Assembly (NCBI GenBank): GCA_016716705.1
Contig: JADJVF010000021.1
Location: 1 to 64,000, forward strand
Reading direction: 5' to 3'
Source: Holophagales bacterium
GTDB lineage: Bacteria > Acidobacteriota > Thermoanaerobaculia > UBA5066
Length of the DNA: 64,000 nt
Position numbers and translations under genes: made by a program. Position 1 is the first letter of the stretch. The number at the start of each line of letters is the position of its first letter. Positions 1 through 8,914 of the stretch are shown here, in pieces. A model generated the notes under the pieces. That model saw only the letters and a list, made by a program, of their open reading frames with translations. It made no database searches and was not told where the DNA came from.

Positions 1-1910
1 CGCTGGATGCGTTCCGGAAGGACTCCGTCCTCTTCGAGAGCGCCTGGTCGCACGTCCCCCTCACGCTTCCGTCCCACGCGTCGCTCTTCACGGGTCTCGA
101 GCCGGGCCGCCACGGGGTCCTCGACAACTCGGGCTACCGGCTCTCCGCGGAAGACCCGACGCTCGCCGAGCTTCTGAAGAAGGCGGGCTACGCCACGGGC
201 GGGGCGATCTCGGCGGCCGTCCTCGCGTCGCAGAGCGGCATCGGACGGGGTTTCGATTTCTACGACGAGCGGGTCCAGGGGCTGGCCCCCGTTTCGATGC
301 TCGATTTCGTGGAGCGCCCCGGGAACGAAACCGCCGGGCTCCTCATCGGGTGGATCCGGCAGCACGCCGCGCGTCCCTTCTTCGCCTTCCTTCACACCTA
401 CGAGCCGCACGCGCCGTACAAGGCGCCCGAGCCGTACCGGTCGCGGTACGCCGACGCGTACGACGCGGAGGTCGCGGCCACGGACGGCATCGTCGGCGCA
501 TTCCTCGACGAGCTGAAGAAGACGGGGATCTACGACAGGGCGATCGTCCTCTTCCTCTCCGACCACGGCGAGGGGCTCGGAGACCACGGAGAGGAGCAGC
601 ACGGCATCTTCCTCTATCGCGAGTCGATCCAGGTGCCCCTCCTCGTCAAGCTGCCGGGTCAGGCCCTCGCCGGGACGTCGGTCGGCGCTCCGGTCCAGCT
701 CACGGACGTCTTCGGCACGATCGGCGGCCTCCTGGGTCTGTCCGGCTTTCCCGAACGCCCGGGCACCGTCTCTCTGGCCGCCCTCGCCGCCGGAGCGCCA
801 CCCCCCTCGCGCCGCATCTTCGCGGAGAACTTCAGCCCGCGGATCCGGCTCGGGTGGAGCGAGCTGCGCTCCCTGATCTCGGAGCGGCACCAGTACATCG
901 AGGCCCCGACCCCGGAGTTCTACGACCTCGTGAAGGACCCGGCGGAGAAGGAGAACCTGGCGGGCGGCAAGCCTCCCGAGCTGCGGGCCATGGTCGTCGA
1001 GACGGAGAGGCGCCGGACGGCGCTGCGCGCGCCCGCGCCGGTCGATCCGGAGATGGCGAAGAAGCTCGCGGCGCTCGGCTATCTCACCGGGACGCCCCGG
1101 GACGAGGCGGGCGCGCGGCCCGACCCGAAGGAGGCCATCGGGAGCCTCGTCCGCCTCCAGCAGGCCACCGAGCTCCACACGGCGGGGAGGAGCGCCGAGG
1201 CGGTGCCAATCCTCCTCGAAGTCCTCGCGGCGAACCCGCGCCTCGTCGACGGCTGGGAGGTCCTCTCGAGCGCCCTCGAGAAGACGGGACGCATGGACGA
1301 AGCCCTCGCCGCGCTGAAGAAGACGGTGGCGCTCTCGCCGCCGGGCCGATCCAACTACCTCGTCGACGTCGCGAGCCTCGCCCTCCGGGCGGGCCGCCCG
1401 GAGGAGGCCCGCCAGCACGCGGAGCTGGCGCGCGACCTGGGCGACCCGCGGGCGTACGCGGTCCTGGGCCGCCTCGCCCTGCGCGAAGGGAAGCTCTCCG
1501 AGGCGCTCAAGGTGATCGACGAGGGGCTGAAGAGGTTCGGCGCGCCCCCTCCCGCCGGGCTTCACGTCCTGAAGGCCGAGGTCTTCGGGCGGCAGGAGAA
1601 GCTCGCCGAGGCGGAAGCGGAGTATCGCCTGGAGCTCGAGGCTCATCCCCGGAGCCTCGAAGCGCTCTCCGGCCTCGCCATCGTCGCGGCCTCCCGGGGC
1701 GACCTCGACGAAGCCTCCCGGCGAATCGACGCGATGGTCCGGACCCTGCCGACCGCGGAGGGGTTCCTGACGGGGTTCGTCAGCCTCAGGAGCTTCGGGC
1801 GGGTCGACCAGGCCCGCGCGCTCCTCGCCGAAGGGAGACGCGCGTTCCCCCTCGACCCGCGCCTCGCCCGCGAGGAGAGCGCGCTCGCGAATCCGGGGAG
1901 GGCGCGCTGA
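1..1910 (+). CDS. Sulfatase-like hydrolase with C-terminal TPR domain (N-terminus cut off by window edge)
   Basis: The frame is already open at base 3 and stops at TGA 1908-1910, so the N-terminus, including the first metal-binding Asp motif, lies outside the window; about 635 residues remain. The alkaline-phosphatase/sulfatase core is shown by PLTLPSHASLFTG near bases 58-95 and by SDHGEGLGDHG near 559-592, which carries metal-binding Asp and His. The position of the formylglycine Cys/Ser of true sulfatases is Thr followed by LPSH, without the CxPxR signature, so the protein may be a phosphotransferase or phosphodiesterase rather than a sulfatase. From about base 1140 the protein is helical with TPR-like repeats. 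It overlaps the next gene, a paralogue, by one base (TGATG). The substrate cannot be told. Confidence 0.85.
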   Translation, partial: LDAFRKDSVLFESAWSHVPLTLPSHASLFTGLEPGRHGVLDNSGYRLSAEDPTLAELLKKAGYATGGAISAAVLASQSGIGRGFDFYDERVQGLAPVSMLDFVERPGNETAGLLIGWIRQHAARPFFAFLHTYEPHAPYKAPEPYRSRYADAYDAEVAATDGIVGAFLDELKKTGIYDRAIVLFLSDHGEGLGDHGEEQHGIFLYRESIQVPLLVKLPGQALAGTSVGAPVQLTDVFGTIGGLLGLSGFPERPGTVSLAALAAGAPPPSRRIFAENFSPRIRLGWSELRSLISERHQYIEAPTPEFYDLVKDPAEKENLAGGKPPELRAMVVETERRRTALRAPAPVDPEMAKKLAALGYLTGTPRDEAGARPDPKEAIGSLVRLQQATELHTAGRSAEAVPILLEVLAANPRLVDGWEVLSSALEKTGRMDEALAALKKTVALSPPGRSNYLVDVASLALRAGRPEEARQHAELARDLGDPRAYAVLGRLALREGKLSEALKVIDEGLKRFGAPPPAGLHVLKAEVFGRQEKLAEAEAEYRLELEAHPRSLEALSGLAIVAASRGDLDEASRRIDAMVRTLPTAEGFLTGFVSLRSFGRVDQARALLAEGRRAFPLDPRLAREESALANPGRAR

Positions 1911-4093
1911 TGCGCCGCCGCCCGTTCACTGTTGCCGTCCTCGCGGCCCCGTCCCTGCTGCTGACCCTCGCATGCTCGCCAGGGACGGGGGGGACGGCCT
2001 CGTCTCCCGCGACGCCCGGGGCTCCCGTCGTCCTGATCTCGATCGACACGCTCCGCTCAGACCGCCTCCCGGCATACGGCTACAAGAAGGTGCGCACCCC
2101 GCACCTCGACCGCTTCGCGGCCGACGCGTGGCTCTTCGAGAAGGCGTGGGCGCCGACGCCGATGACGCTTCCGTCGCACACGTCGATGCTCACGGGGATG
2201 CTCCCGCCCGAGCACGGCGTGAGGAACAACTCGGGGTTCGTCTTCCGGGGCGACCTGCACCCGAGCCTTCCGCGACTCCTGAAGGACCAGGGCTACGCGA
2301 CCGGGGCGGCCGTCTCGACGTACGTCCTTCGGCGCGAGACGGGGCTCGGGGCGCTCTTCGACTATTACGAGGACTCGGTGTCCGTGACGCCCGGCGTCGC
2401 GACGGTCCGCTACCAGCGCCCGGGGGAGAAGACCGCGATCTTCGCGAAGGAGTGGATCGCCGCTCACGCCGGCGCACCGTTCTTCTTCTTCTTCCACATC
2501 TTCGAGCCGCACTCCCCGTACGAGCCCGCCGCGCGGTTCCTCGCCGAGTACGGCGCGACGTACGACGCCGAGGTGGCGACGGCCGACGCCATCGTGGGAG
2601 ACGTCCTCGAGCAGCTGAGGTCGCTCGGCCTCTACGAGAAGGCGATCGTCGTCGTGACGTCGGACCACGGCGAGGGCCTGGGCGAGCACGGCGAGGACCA
2701 GCACTCGCTCCTCCTCTATCGCGAGGCCATCCAGGTCCCGCTCCTCGTCAAGCTCCCGGGGAGCCGCGGCGGCGGGACCCGCGTGGCCGCGCCGGTCCAG
2801 CTCTCCGACATCCTCCCGACGGTCGCGTCCGCGCTCGGCCTTCCGACGCCCGCGGGGGTGAGCGGCACGTCGCTGTTCGTGGCCGGAGCGAAAGGCGCCG
2901 CGGTGCGGCCGATCTACGGCGAGACGCTCTACCCGCGCCTGCAGCTCGGCTGGGCCGACCTGAGGAGCGTCCTGGACGACCGCTGGCACTACATCCACGG
3001 ACCGCGCCCCGAGCTCTACGACCTCGTGGCCGACCCGGGAGAGAAGAACGACCTGGTGAAGCCGGAACGGGCGACGGCGGCGAACCTCGCGAGAGCCCTG
3101 CTCCGTTTCCCGCAGGGGAACGAGAAGCCGGCGCCGGAGGACGAGGAGACGCTCAGGCGGCTCGCGGCCCTCGGCTACATCGGAAGCCTGCGCGACCGGG
3201 CCGGCGGAGCGGACCTGCCGAACCCGGTCGACAACATCGCGAATCTCCGCCGGATGGAGGAAGGGTGGCACCTCGCGGCGCTGGGGCAGACGGAGAGGGC
3301 CATCGAGCACCTCTCGGCGATGGTGGCGGAGAACCCGGGCATGTCGGACGCGGGGATCAAGCTCGCGGAGCTCCAGGCGGACGCGGGGCGGGACGACGAG
3401 GCGGCCGCGACGTACCGGCAGGTGCTCGACCGCTCGCCGGTGCCTCTCCCCGACATCGCGATCGCTCTCGGCCTCGTCGAGCTGCGCCGGAAGCGCTTCG
3501 ACGAGGCCGAGACGCTCGCGCGCAGCGCGCTCGCAGGCCTCCCGGCCAGGGGACACATCCTCCTTTCCCGGGTCGCGCTCGCAAGGGGTGACCTCGCCTC
3601 CGCCGAGCGCGAGGCGAGGGAGGCGGCGGGAGGGCGCGACCCGCAGCCCTCGGCGATCCTCGCACTCGCCGAGGTGAGGCTCCGCGCCGGAAACGGAGCC
3701 GAAGCGCTCGCGGACGTCGGGCGGGCGCGGGCGCGGGCACGGGAGCTGCGACTCCCTTCGGTCTACAACCTCGAGTTCCTGCGCGGCGACGCGCTCGCCC
3801 GCATGAACCGCATCGACGAGGCGGAGGCGGCGTTCCGGGCCGAGATCGCGGCCTACCCGTCGAACTCGCAGCCGTTCGTGAGCCTCGCCGTCCTGCGCTT
3901 CATGAAGGGAGACCGGCCGGAGGTCGACCGTGTGCTCGAGGAGATGTACCGGGCGGCGCCTTCGCCGAGGACGGCCCTCGTCGCCGCGAGCACCCTCGAC
4001 TCGCTCGGCGAGAAGGGGAAGGCGGCGGCGTGGCGGCGTCGCGCCGAAAAGAACGGCGCCCCGGTCTCCCGGGGCGCCGCGGTCACACCCTGA
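1910..4093 (+). CDS. Sulfatase-like lipoprotein with C-terminal TPR domain
   Basis: A 727-residue paralogue of the preceding gene, starting at the ATG that overlaps its stop. The N-terminus is a lipoprotein-like signal ending LTLAC (Cys22), so the protein is probably anchored in an envelope membrane. VVLISIDTLRSDRL near residue 40 is the first metal-binding motif, the nucleophile position is Thr86 in PMTLPSH, and SDHGEGLGEHG places Asp252 and His253 at the second metal site. About residues 35-400 form the catalytic domain and about 440-715 are TPR-like helices. The missing CxPxR motif argues against formylglycine-dependent sulfatase activity. The last codons run through a strong hairpin at 4054-4079 that appears to be the terminator of the opposing aceA gene. 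Family assignment is firm; the substrate is unknown. Confidence 0.88.
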   Translation: MRRRPFTVAVLAAPSLLLTLACSPGTGGTASSPATPGAPVVLISIDTLRSDRLPAYGYKKVRTPHLDRFAADAWLFEKAWAPTPMTLPSHTSMLTGMLPPEHGVRNNSGFVFRGDLHPSLPRLLKDQGYATGAAVSTYVLRRETGLGALFDYYEDSVSVTPGVATVRYQRPGEKTAIFAKEWIAAHAGAPFFFFFHIFEPHSPYEPAARFLAEYGATYDAEVATADAIVGDVLEQLRSLGLYEKAIVVVTSDHGEGLGEHGEDQHSLLLYREAIQVPLLVKLPGSRGGGTRVAAPVQLSDILPTVASALGLPTPAGVSGTSLFVAGAKGAAVRPIYGETLYPRLQLGWADLRSVLDDRWHYIHGPRPELYDLVADPGEKNDLVKPERATAANLARALLRFPQGNEKPAPEDEETLRRLAALGYIGSLRDRAGGADLPNPVDNIANLRRMEEGWHLAALGQTERAIEHLSAMVAENPGMSDAGIKLAELQADAGRDDEAAATYRQVLDRSPVPLPDIAIALGLVELRRKRFDEAETLARSALAGLPARGHILLSRVALARGDLASAEREAREAAGGRDPQPSAILALAEVRLRAGNGAEALADVGRARARARELRLPSVYNLEFLRGDALARMNRIDEAEAAFRAEIAAYPSNSQPFVSLAVLRFMKGDRPEVDRVLEEMYRAAPSPRTALVAASTLDSLGEKGKAAAWRRRAEKNGAPVSRGAAVTP
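4054..4079 (-). terminator. Intrinsic terminator for isocitrate lyase, inside the end of the sulfatase gene
   Basis: An 11-bp perfect GC stem (4054-4064 pairing with 4069-4079) with loop TCTC. Read on the minus strand it begins 25 bases after the aceA stop and is followed by TTCTTTTC, the expected U-rich tract. It overlaps the final codons of the convergent sulfatase-like gene. Confidence 0.75.
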
Positions 4094-4103
4094 TATCCCG
4101 GGG

Positions 4104-5417
4104 TCAGTGCTTGTCGAACTGCTCCTCTTCCGTGGAGCCCTTGAGCGCCGACGTGGCGACCTCGCCTCCGGCGACCGTCTGCTGGACCTGGTCGAAGTAG
4201 CCGGCGCCGACGAAGCGCTGGTGCTTGATCGCCTTGAAGCCCCACTCGCGCTCCATCTGGAACTCTTCTTCCTGGAGGGCGACGAAGGCGCTCATGCCGG
4301 TCTTCTCGTAGTTGTAGGCGAGCTTGAACATCGAGGCGTTCAGGGTGTGGAAGCCGGCGAGGGTGATGAACTGGAACTTGTAGCCCATCTCGCCGAGCTC
4401 TTCCTGGAAGGTCGCGATCTCGGAGTCGGAGAGCTTCTTCTTCCAGTTGAACGAGGGGGAGCAGTTGTAGGCGAGGATCTTGCCGGGGAACTTCTCGTGG
4501 ACGCCCTGGGCGAAGGCGCGGGCCTCGCCGATGTCGGGCGTCGAGGTCTCGCACCAGACGACGTCGACGTACGGCGCGTACGCGCAGGCGCGGGCGACGG
4601 CGTAGTCGAGGCTTCCCTTGACGATGAAGAAGCCGTCGGCCGTCCGCTCGCCGGTCAGGAACTCCTGGTCGACCTTGTCGATGTCGCCGCGGATGAGGCC
4701 CGCGCCGAGGGAGTCGGTCCGGCCGATGAAGACCGTCGGGACGCCGAGGACGTCCGCCGCGAGGCGGGCGGCGATGAGCTTGGAGATGAAGTCGTGGATC
4801 GGGACGAGGACCTTGCCGCCCATGTGGCCGCACTTCTTCAGGGAGGAGAGCTGGTCCTCGAGGTGGATGCCGCCGGCGCCCGCCTCGATCATCGACTTGA
4901 TCAGCTCGAACGTGTTCAGCGGCCCGCCGAAGCCGGCTTCCGCGTCGGCCACGATCGGCGCGAAGTAGTAGATGTCGGACTTGCCTTCCATGTGCTGGAT
5001 CTGGTCGGCGCGCATGAGGGCGTTCGTGATCCGCCGGATGACGGTGGGGACGCTCGTCACCGGGTAGAGGCTCTGGTCGGGGTACATCGTGAGGGCGTCG
5101 TTCGCGTCGCCCGCGACCTGCCAGCCCGACATGTAGATCGCCTTCAGGCCGGCCTGGACCTGCTCCACGGCCTGGTTGCCCGTCAGCGCGCCGAGGGCCG
5201 GAACGAACTTCTCCGTGTGGAGGAGGTTCCAGAGACGCTCGGAGCCCATCCGGGCGACCGGGTAGTCGATCTGGATCGTGCCGCGAAGGCGGTCGACGTC
5301 GGCGGCGCTGTATGGGCGAACGACCCCGCGCCACCGAAGGTCGTTGGACCAGGACCGCTCGAGCTCCGGGATGGACTGGCTACGGTACATGAAGGCCTCC
5401 TCGTCGTAGGTCGACAT
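4104..5417 (-). CDS. aceA: Isocitrate lyase
   Basis: A 437-residue protein that cleaves isocitrate to succinate and glyoxylate, the first step of the glyoxylate shunt in the cytoplasm. The signature KKCGHMGGKV lies at residues 194-203 with active-site Cys196, and the N-terminal region (RPYSAADVDRLRG), MYPDQSLYP and the C-terminal STEEEQF follow the bacterial class throughout. A TTG start at 5444 is possible, but the ATG at 5417 gives the usual N-terminus, so I prefer it. No malate synthase is seen in the window. It is divergent from the methyltransferase gene, with about 110 bases between them for promoters, and ends at the hairpin 4054-4079. Confidence 0.97.
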   Translation of the reverse strand: MSTYDEEAFMYRSQSIPELERSWSNDLRWRGVVRPYSAADVDRLRGTIQIDYPVARMGSERLWNLLHTEKFVPALGALTGNQAVEQVQAGLKAIYMSGWQVAGDANDALTMYPDQSLYPVTSVPTVIRRITNALMRADQIQHMEGKSDIYYFAPIVADAEAGFGGPLNTFELIKSMIEAGAGGIHLEDQLSSLKKCGHMGGKVLVPIHDFISKLIAARLAADVLGVPTVFIGRTDSLGAGLIRGDIDKVDQEFLTGERTADGFFIVKGSLDYAVARACAYAPYVDVVWCETSTPDIGEARAFAQGVHEKFPGKILAYNCSPSFNWKKKLSDSEIATFQEELGEMGYKFQFITLAGFHTLNASMFKLAYNYEKTGMSAFVALQEEEFQMEREWGFKAIKHQRFVGAGYFDQVQQTVAGGEVATSALKGSTEEEQFDKH

Positions 5418-5526
5418 CGGAGGGACTTTATCCGAGTTCTGCAATGCAGCACAACGGGGAGGAGCTTGTCAAATCCGGAAACGGAACGGGGGCGGGTACG
5501 GGCCCGGCAGGAGAGAATGAGCCCGA

Positions 5527-6750
5527 ATGGAGCACTCCGACCCGACGCGGGAGAGCTACGACGCCCTCCCCTACGCACGGCTCGTCCACCGGTTCACCCA
5601 CCCGGAGCGGATCGCCCGGACGGCCCGGCTCCGCGGATTCGAGCCGGCGCCAGTCTCGACGGCACGGGTCCTCGAGCTGGGCTGCGCGAGCGGCGACAAC
5701 CTCGTCGGCATGGCGTACGGCCTGCCCGAGGCTTCGTTCGTCGGCGTGGACCTCTCGGACCGGCAGATCGAAGCCGGGCGGCGGCGCGTGTCGGACCTCG
5801 GCCTCGAGAACATCTCTCTCGAGTCCGGCGACCTGCGGGACGTCGACGAGAGCTGGGGAGCGTTCGACTACGTCCTCGCGCACGGGGTGCTGTCGTGGGT
5901 GCCGGAACCGGTCCGCCTGCGGCTCTTCGAGGTCTGCCGCGAACGGCTCTCGCCTGCGGGCGTCGCCTTCGTCAGCTACAACGCCCTCCCCGGGTGGCGC
6001 TTCCGCGGCCTCGTCCGCGACGTCCTTCTCGCCGGCGCCGCCGGCGGGGGAGAGCCCCGCGAGCGGGTGCGGCTGGCCCGGGAACGGCTCGCCCTCGTCG
6101 CCGAGAACGTCTTCGACGCCGCGAGCCCGTGGGGCCGCTACCTCGCCGCCCGCCAGAAGGAGCTCGAGAACGAGAGCGACGGAGATCTCCTGCACGAGTT
6201 CCTCGAAGACCAGAACGAGGCCTTTTCGCTGCGGAACGTCGCAGACCGGGCCGCCGCGGCCGGTCTCGCGTACCTCGGCGACGCGCAGGAAGCATACGTT
6301 CCGGAGGAGCCGGTCGCAGACGAGGTGCGCCTCGCCCTCGAGGCCCTTCCCGGCGAAATCGAGCGCGAGGAGCTCCTCGACGTCCTCCGGCAGAGGACGC
6401 TGCGCCAGAGCCTCTTCGTCCACGCGGGCGGCCCGGCGCGCCACCGGGCCGACGCGACCGGCGTCGCAGGTCCTCGCGCGGGGCTCGAGATCACACCCCT
6501 TTCGCGCGCGATCCTGCAGTCCCCCCGGCCGCGCGCGAGCGCGCTGGCCCGCCTCCAGGCGACGGAGGGGTCGAGGGTCACGTCCCTCGAGCACCGCAAC
6601 GTCGCGCTCGACCCGCTCGCCGAAAAGGTCCTCGTCCTCCTCGACGGCTCGAGGACCGTCGAGGAGGTGGCGGCCGCCTGCGGCTGGCCCGTCGCCATCG
6701 TCGAGGCGGTGATCGAGGGGCTCTTAAGGGATGCGCTCCTGGAGGGGTGA
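5527..6750 (+). CDS. Class I SAM-dependent methyltransferase with methyltransferase-regulatory domain
   Basis: A 407-residue protein. The N-terminal half is a Rossmann methyltransferase: motif I is VLELGCASGDN (residues 48-58), followed by GVDLSDRQI at the second strand and acidic loop. The middle part resembles the methyltransferase regulatory domain family, and the last 70 residues (LAEKVLVLLDGSRTVEEVA onward) look like a small winged-helix or PqqD-like module, an arrangement common in this family. The substrate is not known for most members and nothing nearby reveals it. The gene is monocistronic and divergent from aceA. Confidence 0.85.
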   Translation: MEHSDPTRESYDALPYARLVHRFTHPERIARTARLRGFEPAPVSTARVLELGCASGDNLVGMAYGLPEASFVGVDLSDRQIEAGRRRVSDLGLENISLESGDLRDVDESWGAFDYVLAHGVLSWVPEPVRLRLFEVCRERLSPAGVAFVSYNALPGWRFRGLVRDVLLAGAAGGGEPRERVRLARERLALVAENVFDAASPWGRYLAARQKELENESDGDLLHEFLEDQNEAFSLRNVADRAAAAGLAYLGDAQEAYVPEEPVADEVRLALEALPGEIEREELLDVLRQRTLRQSLFVHAGGPARHRADATGVAGPRAGLEITPLSRAILQSPRPRASALARLQATEGSRVTSLEHRNVALDPLAEKVLVLLDGSRTVEEVAAACGWPVAIVEAVIEGLLRDALLEG

Positions 6751-6765
6751 GAAGCCGGGGCCGTT

Positions 6766-8070
6766 CTATGTCCCGGCCGCCTCTTCGATGACCGCCCGGA
6801 CCCGGGGAAGCGCGCTGCGGATGTCGTCGACGGAGACCGACCCGACCGAGATCCGGAACCAGCCGCTCTCTTCCTTCAGGCCGAAGGCCTGGAACGGCAC
6901 GATGCCGAAGCCCGCCTCCCGGAGGATCAGTTCCCGGACGTCCTCGTTGGTGCGGAGCGGGTTGCCCCGGTGGCTTTTCCCGACGAGACCGATCTTCACC
7001 GAGAGGTATATCGCCCCCTGCGGCTCGACCACGTAGACGGGCAGTCCCGCCGCCCTCATCGCCGCGAAGCCGTCGTAGAGAAGGTCGAGACGCTCCTTGA
7101 TGCCTCGCTTCATTCCGGCCTGGAAGGCTCCGATCGCGTCCGCCCGGCCCAGGAACGCGGCGGTGGCGACCTGCTCGGGCTTCGGGGCCCAGGCCCCGAC
7201 GTGCCCGAGGATGTCGGCCATCCGGCTCCGGATGACGGGCGGCATGAGCCCCCACCCGACCCTCAGACCCGTCGCGCAGAACGACTTCGAGATGGCGTCG
7301 AGGAGGATCGTGTAGGGCGCGAGGTCGGGCAGGAGGCCGACCGGCGTCGCGTGAACGGCGCCTCCGAACGTGAGCGTCCAGTAGACCTGGTCGTAGAGAA
7401 GGTAGAGGGGGCGTCTCCCGCGCCACGCGCGGTGGCGGTTCTCTGCGAGGACGAGCTCGCCGAGCTTCTTCAGCTCTTCCGGGGCGATGACGGTCCCGGT
7501 CGGGTTGGCGGGCGAATTCAGGACGAGGAGGCGGGCGTTCCCGAGGTGAGGGGCGAGCCGTTCGGCCGTCGGGAAGAAGTTCGACGAGGCGTGGACCGGA
7601 ATCTCCACGGCCCGCGCGCCGGAGAGGTGGACGTAGTGGTCGTTGTTCCACGACGGGACCGGGTAGAGCACGACGTCGCCCGGGTCCAGAAGGGTCCTGT
7701 AGATGCCGTAGAGAAGCGGGCGGGCCCCGGCCGTGACGAGGATGCCGTCGACCGGATAGTCGAGCTGAAGCTCGCGGTGGTAGTAGGCCGAGATCGCCTC
7801 GCGCAGCGGGAGGATGCCGTCGGAGGCGGGGTAGTTCGTCTGTCCCGAGGAAAGGGCCTTCCGGATCTCCTCGTCGAGGGATCCGGGAATGGGGAAGAAC
7901 GCGGGGTCGAAGTCGCCGACCGTCAGGTTGCAGACGTCCTCTCCGCGGGCCTTCATCGCGCGGATCTCGGCCGCGATCTTCAGGATGACGGAGCCCTGGA
8001 CACCTCGGGCGAGAGCGGAAAGCGCGGCCCCCGACTCGGGCGCCGGCGCGAAGCGCAGCGGTGTGCTCAT
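6766..8070 (-). CDS. PLP-dependent class I/II aminotransferase
   Basis: A 434-residue fold-type I aminotransferase. The Schiff-base lysine is Lys262 in ISKSFCATGLRVGW, with SPANPTGT at 186-193, Asp227 for the pyridine nitrogen and Arg270 for the substrate carboxylate. The reading frame extends further upstream to 8253, but similarity begins at the ATG at 8070 (MSTPLRFAP). Members of this family transaminate aspartate, aromatic or branched amino acids; the substrate cannot be fixed from sequence. It lies 71 bases downstream of pstB2 in the same direction, converges on the methyltransferase gene, and has no obvious link to phosphate uptake. Confidence 0.9.
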   Translation of the reverse strand: MSTPLRFAPAPESGAALSALARGVQGSVILKIAAEIRAMKARGEDVCNLTVGDFDPAFFPIPGSLDEEIRKALSSGQTNYPASDGILPLREAISAYYHRELQLDYPVDGILVTAGARPLLYGIYRTLLDPGDVVLYPVPSWNNDHYVHLSGARAVEIPVHASSNFFPTAERLAPHLGNARLLVLNSPANPTGTVIAPEELKKLGELVLAENRHRAWRGRRPLYLLYDQVYWTLTFGGAVHATPVGLLPDLAPYTILLDAISKSFCATGLRVGWGLMPPVIRSRMADILGHVGAWAPKPEQVATAAFLGRADAIGAFQAGMKRGIKERLDLLYDGFAAMRAAGLPVYVVEPQGAIYLSVKIGLVGKSHRGNPLRTNEDVRELILREAGFGIVPFQAFGLKEESGWFRISVGSVSVDDIRSALPRVRAVIEEAAGT

Positions 8071-8141
8071 GATTGCGGCGGAGTGTAAACGAGGGGAAGC
8101 CGGGAGGGTTCGGGGGCGGGCCGCCGGACGGGCTCGCGGAC

Positions 8142-8914
8142 CTACGCGTAGCGCCCTTCGATGTACTCGGCGGTCCTCGGGTCCGTCGGGTTGAGGAAGA
8201 GGTCCTCGGTGCGGGCGTGCTCGACCATCTTTCCCATGAGCATGAAGATGCACTCGTCGCTCGCGCGCCGCGCCTGCGCCATGTTGTGCGTCACGATGAC
8301 GATCGTGTACTTCCCGGCCAGCTCGAACATCAGCTCTTCGATGGCGCGCGTCCCGCCGATGTCGAGGGCGGAGGCGGGCTCGTCCATCAGGATGACCTCG
8401 GGCTTGAGCGGGAGGAGGCGCGCGAGGCAGAGCTTCTGCTGCTGCTCGAGGAGGAGGCCGGTCGCCTTCGCGTTCAGGCGGTCCTTCAGGTCCTTCCAGA
8501 GGCCGACCTCGGTGAGGGCCTTCTCCACCGCCTCGTCGAGGAGGAGCGCTTCAGCTCGGTGCGCGGCGCGTGGACGCGCAGGCCGAAGACGACGTTCTCG
8601 TAGACCGAGATGGGGAGCGGGTTCGGTCGCTGGAAGACCATCCCCACGGCGCGGCGCAGCTCGATGAGCGACACGTCGGGGTCGTAGATGCTCTCCCCGA
8701 GGATCCGGATCTCCCCGGAGGTTCGCACGTTCCCGTAGCGTTCGTTCACGCGGTTGAAGCAGCGCAGGAGCGTCGTCTTCCCGCAGCCGCTGGGGCCGAT
8801 GAGGGAGGTGATGATCCCGCTCCGGATGTCGGTCGAGACGTCGAAGAGCGCCTGGAAGCTCCCGTACCAGAGGGAGAGCCCGCGGGTCTCGATGGCGTTC
8901 GGGGCGGCGCTCAT
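8142..8914 (-). CDS. pstB: Phosphate ABC transporter ATP-binding protein, second copy, frameshifted
   Basis: PstB-type ATPase energising phosphate uptake through PstC/PstA. The N-terminal part (ATG at 8914, overlapping the pstB1 stop by ATGA) carries Walker A GPSGCGKTT at residues 40-48 and Q-loop Gln95 in GMVFQRPNP. The C-terminal part, in a different frame, carries Walker B VILMDEPASALD and H-loop VTHNMAQ and ends RYA at TAG 8142-8144. The two frames join near 8547-8552: restoring one base gives ELKALLLDEAVEKAL, the expected sequence. No slippery heptamer is visible, so assembly error or recent mutation is likelier than programmed frameshifting. The ABC signature LSGGQ is replaced by LLLEQ although QQQKLCLAR follows normally. 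It appears built to pair with pstB1, which keeps LSGGQ but has lost other motifs. Confidence 0.88.

Noticed and set aside
2057..3556. 499-residue minus-strand frame opposite the second sulfatase-like gene
   Set aside because: Shadow frame with Arg/Glu/Val-rich composition and no motif, while the plus strand encodes conserved catalytic residues.
5415..5444. TTG start at 5444 for isocitrate lyase
   Set aside because: The ATG at 5417 gives a family-like N-terminus and a stronger start codon.
8542..8556. Programmed frameshift in pstB2
   Set aside because: No X-XXY-YYZ slippery heptamer or downstream pseudoknot is evident; a single missing base explains the break.
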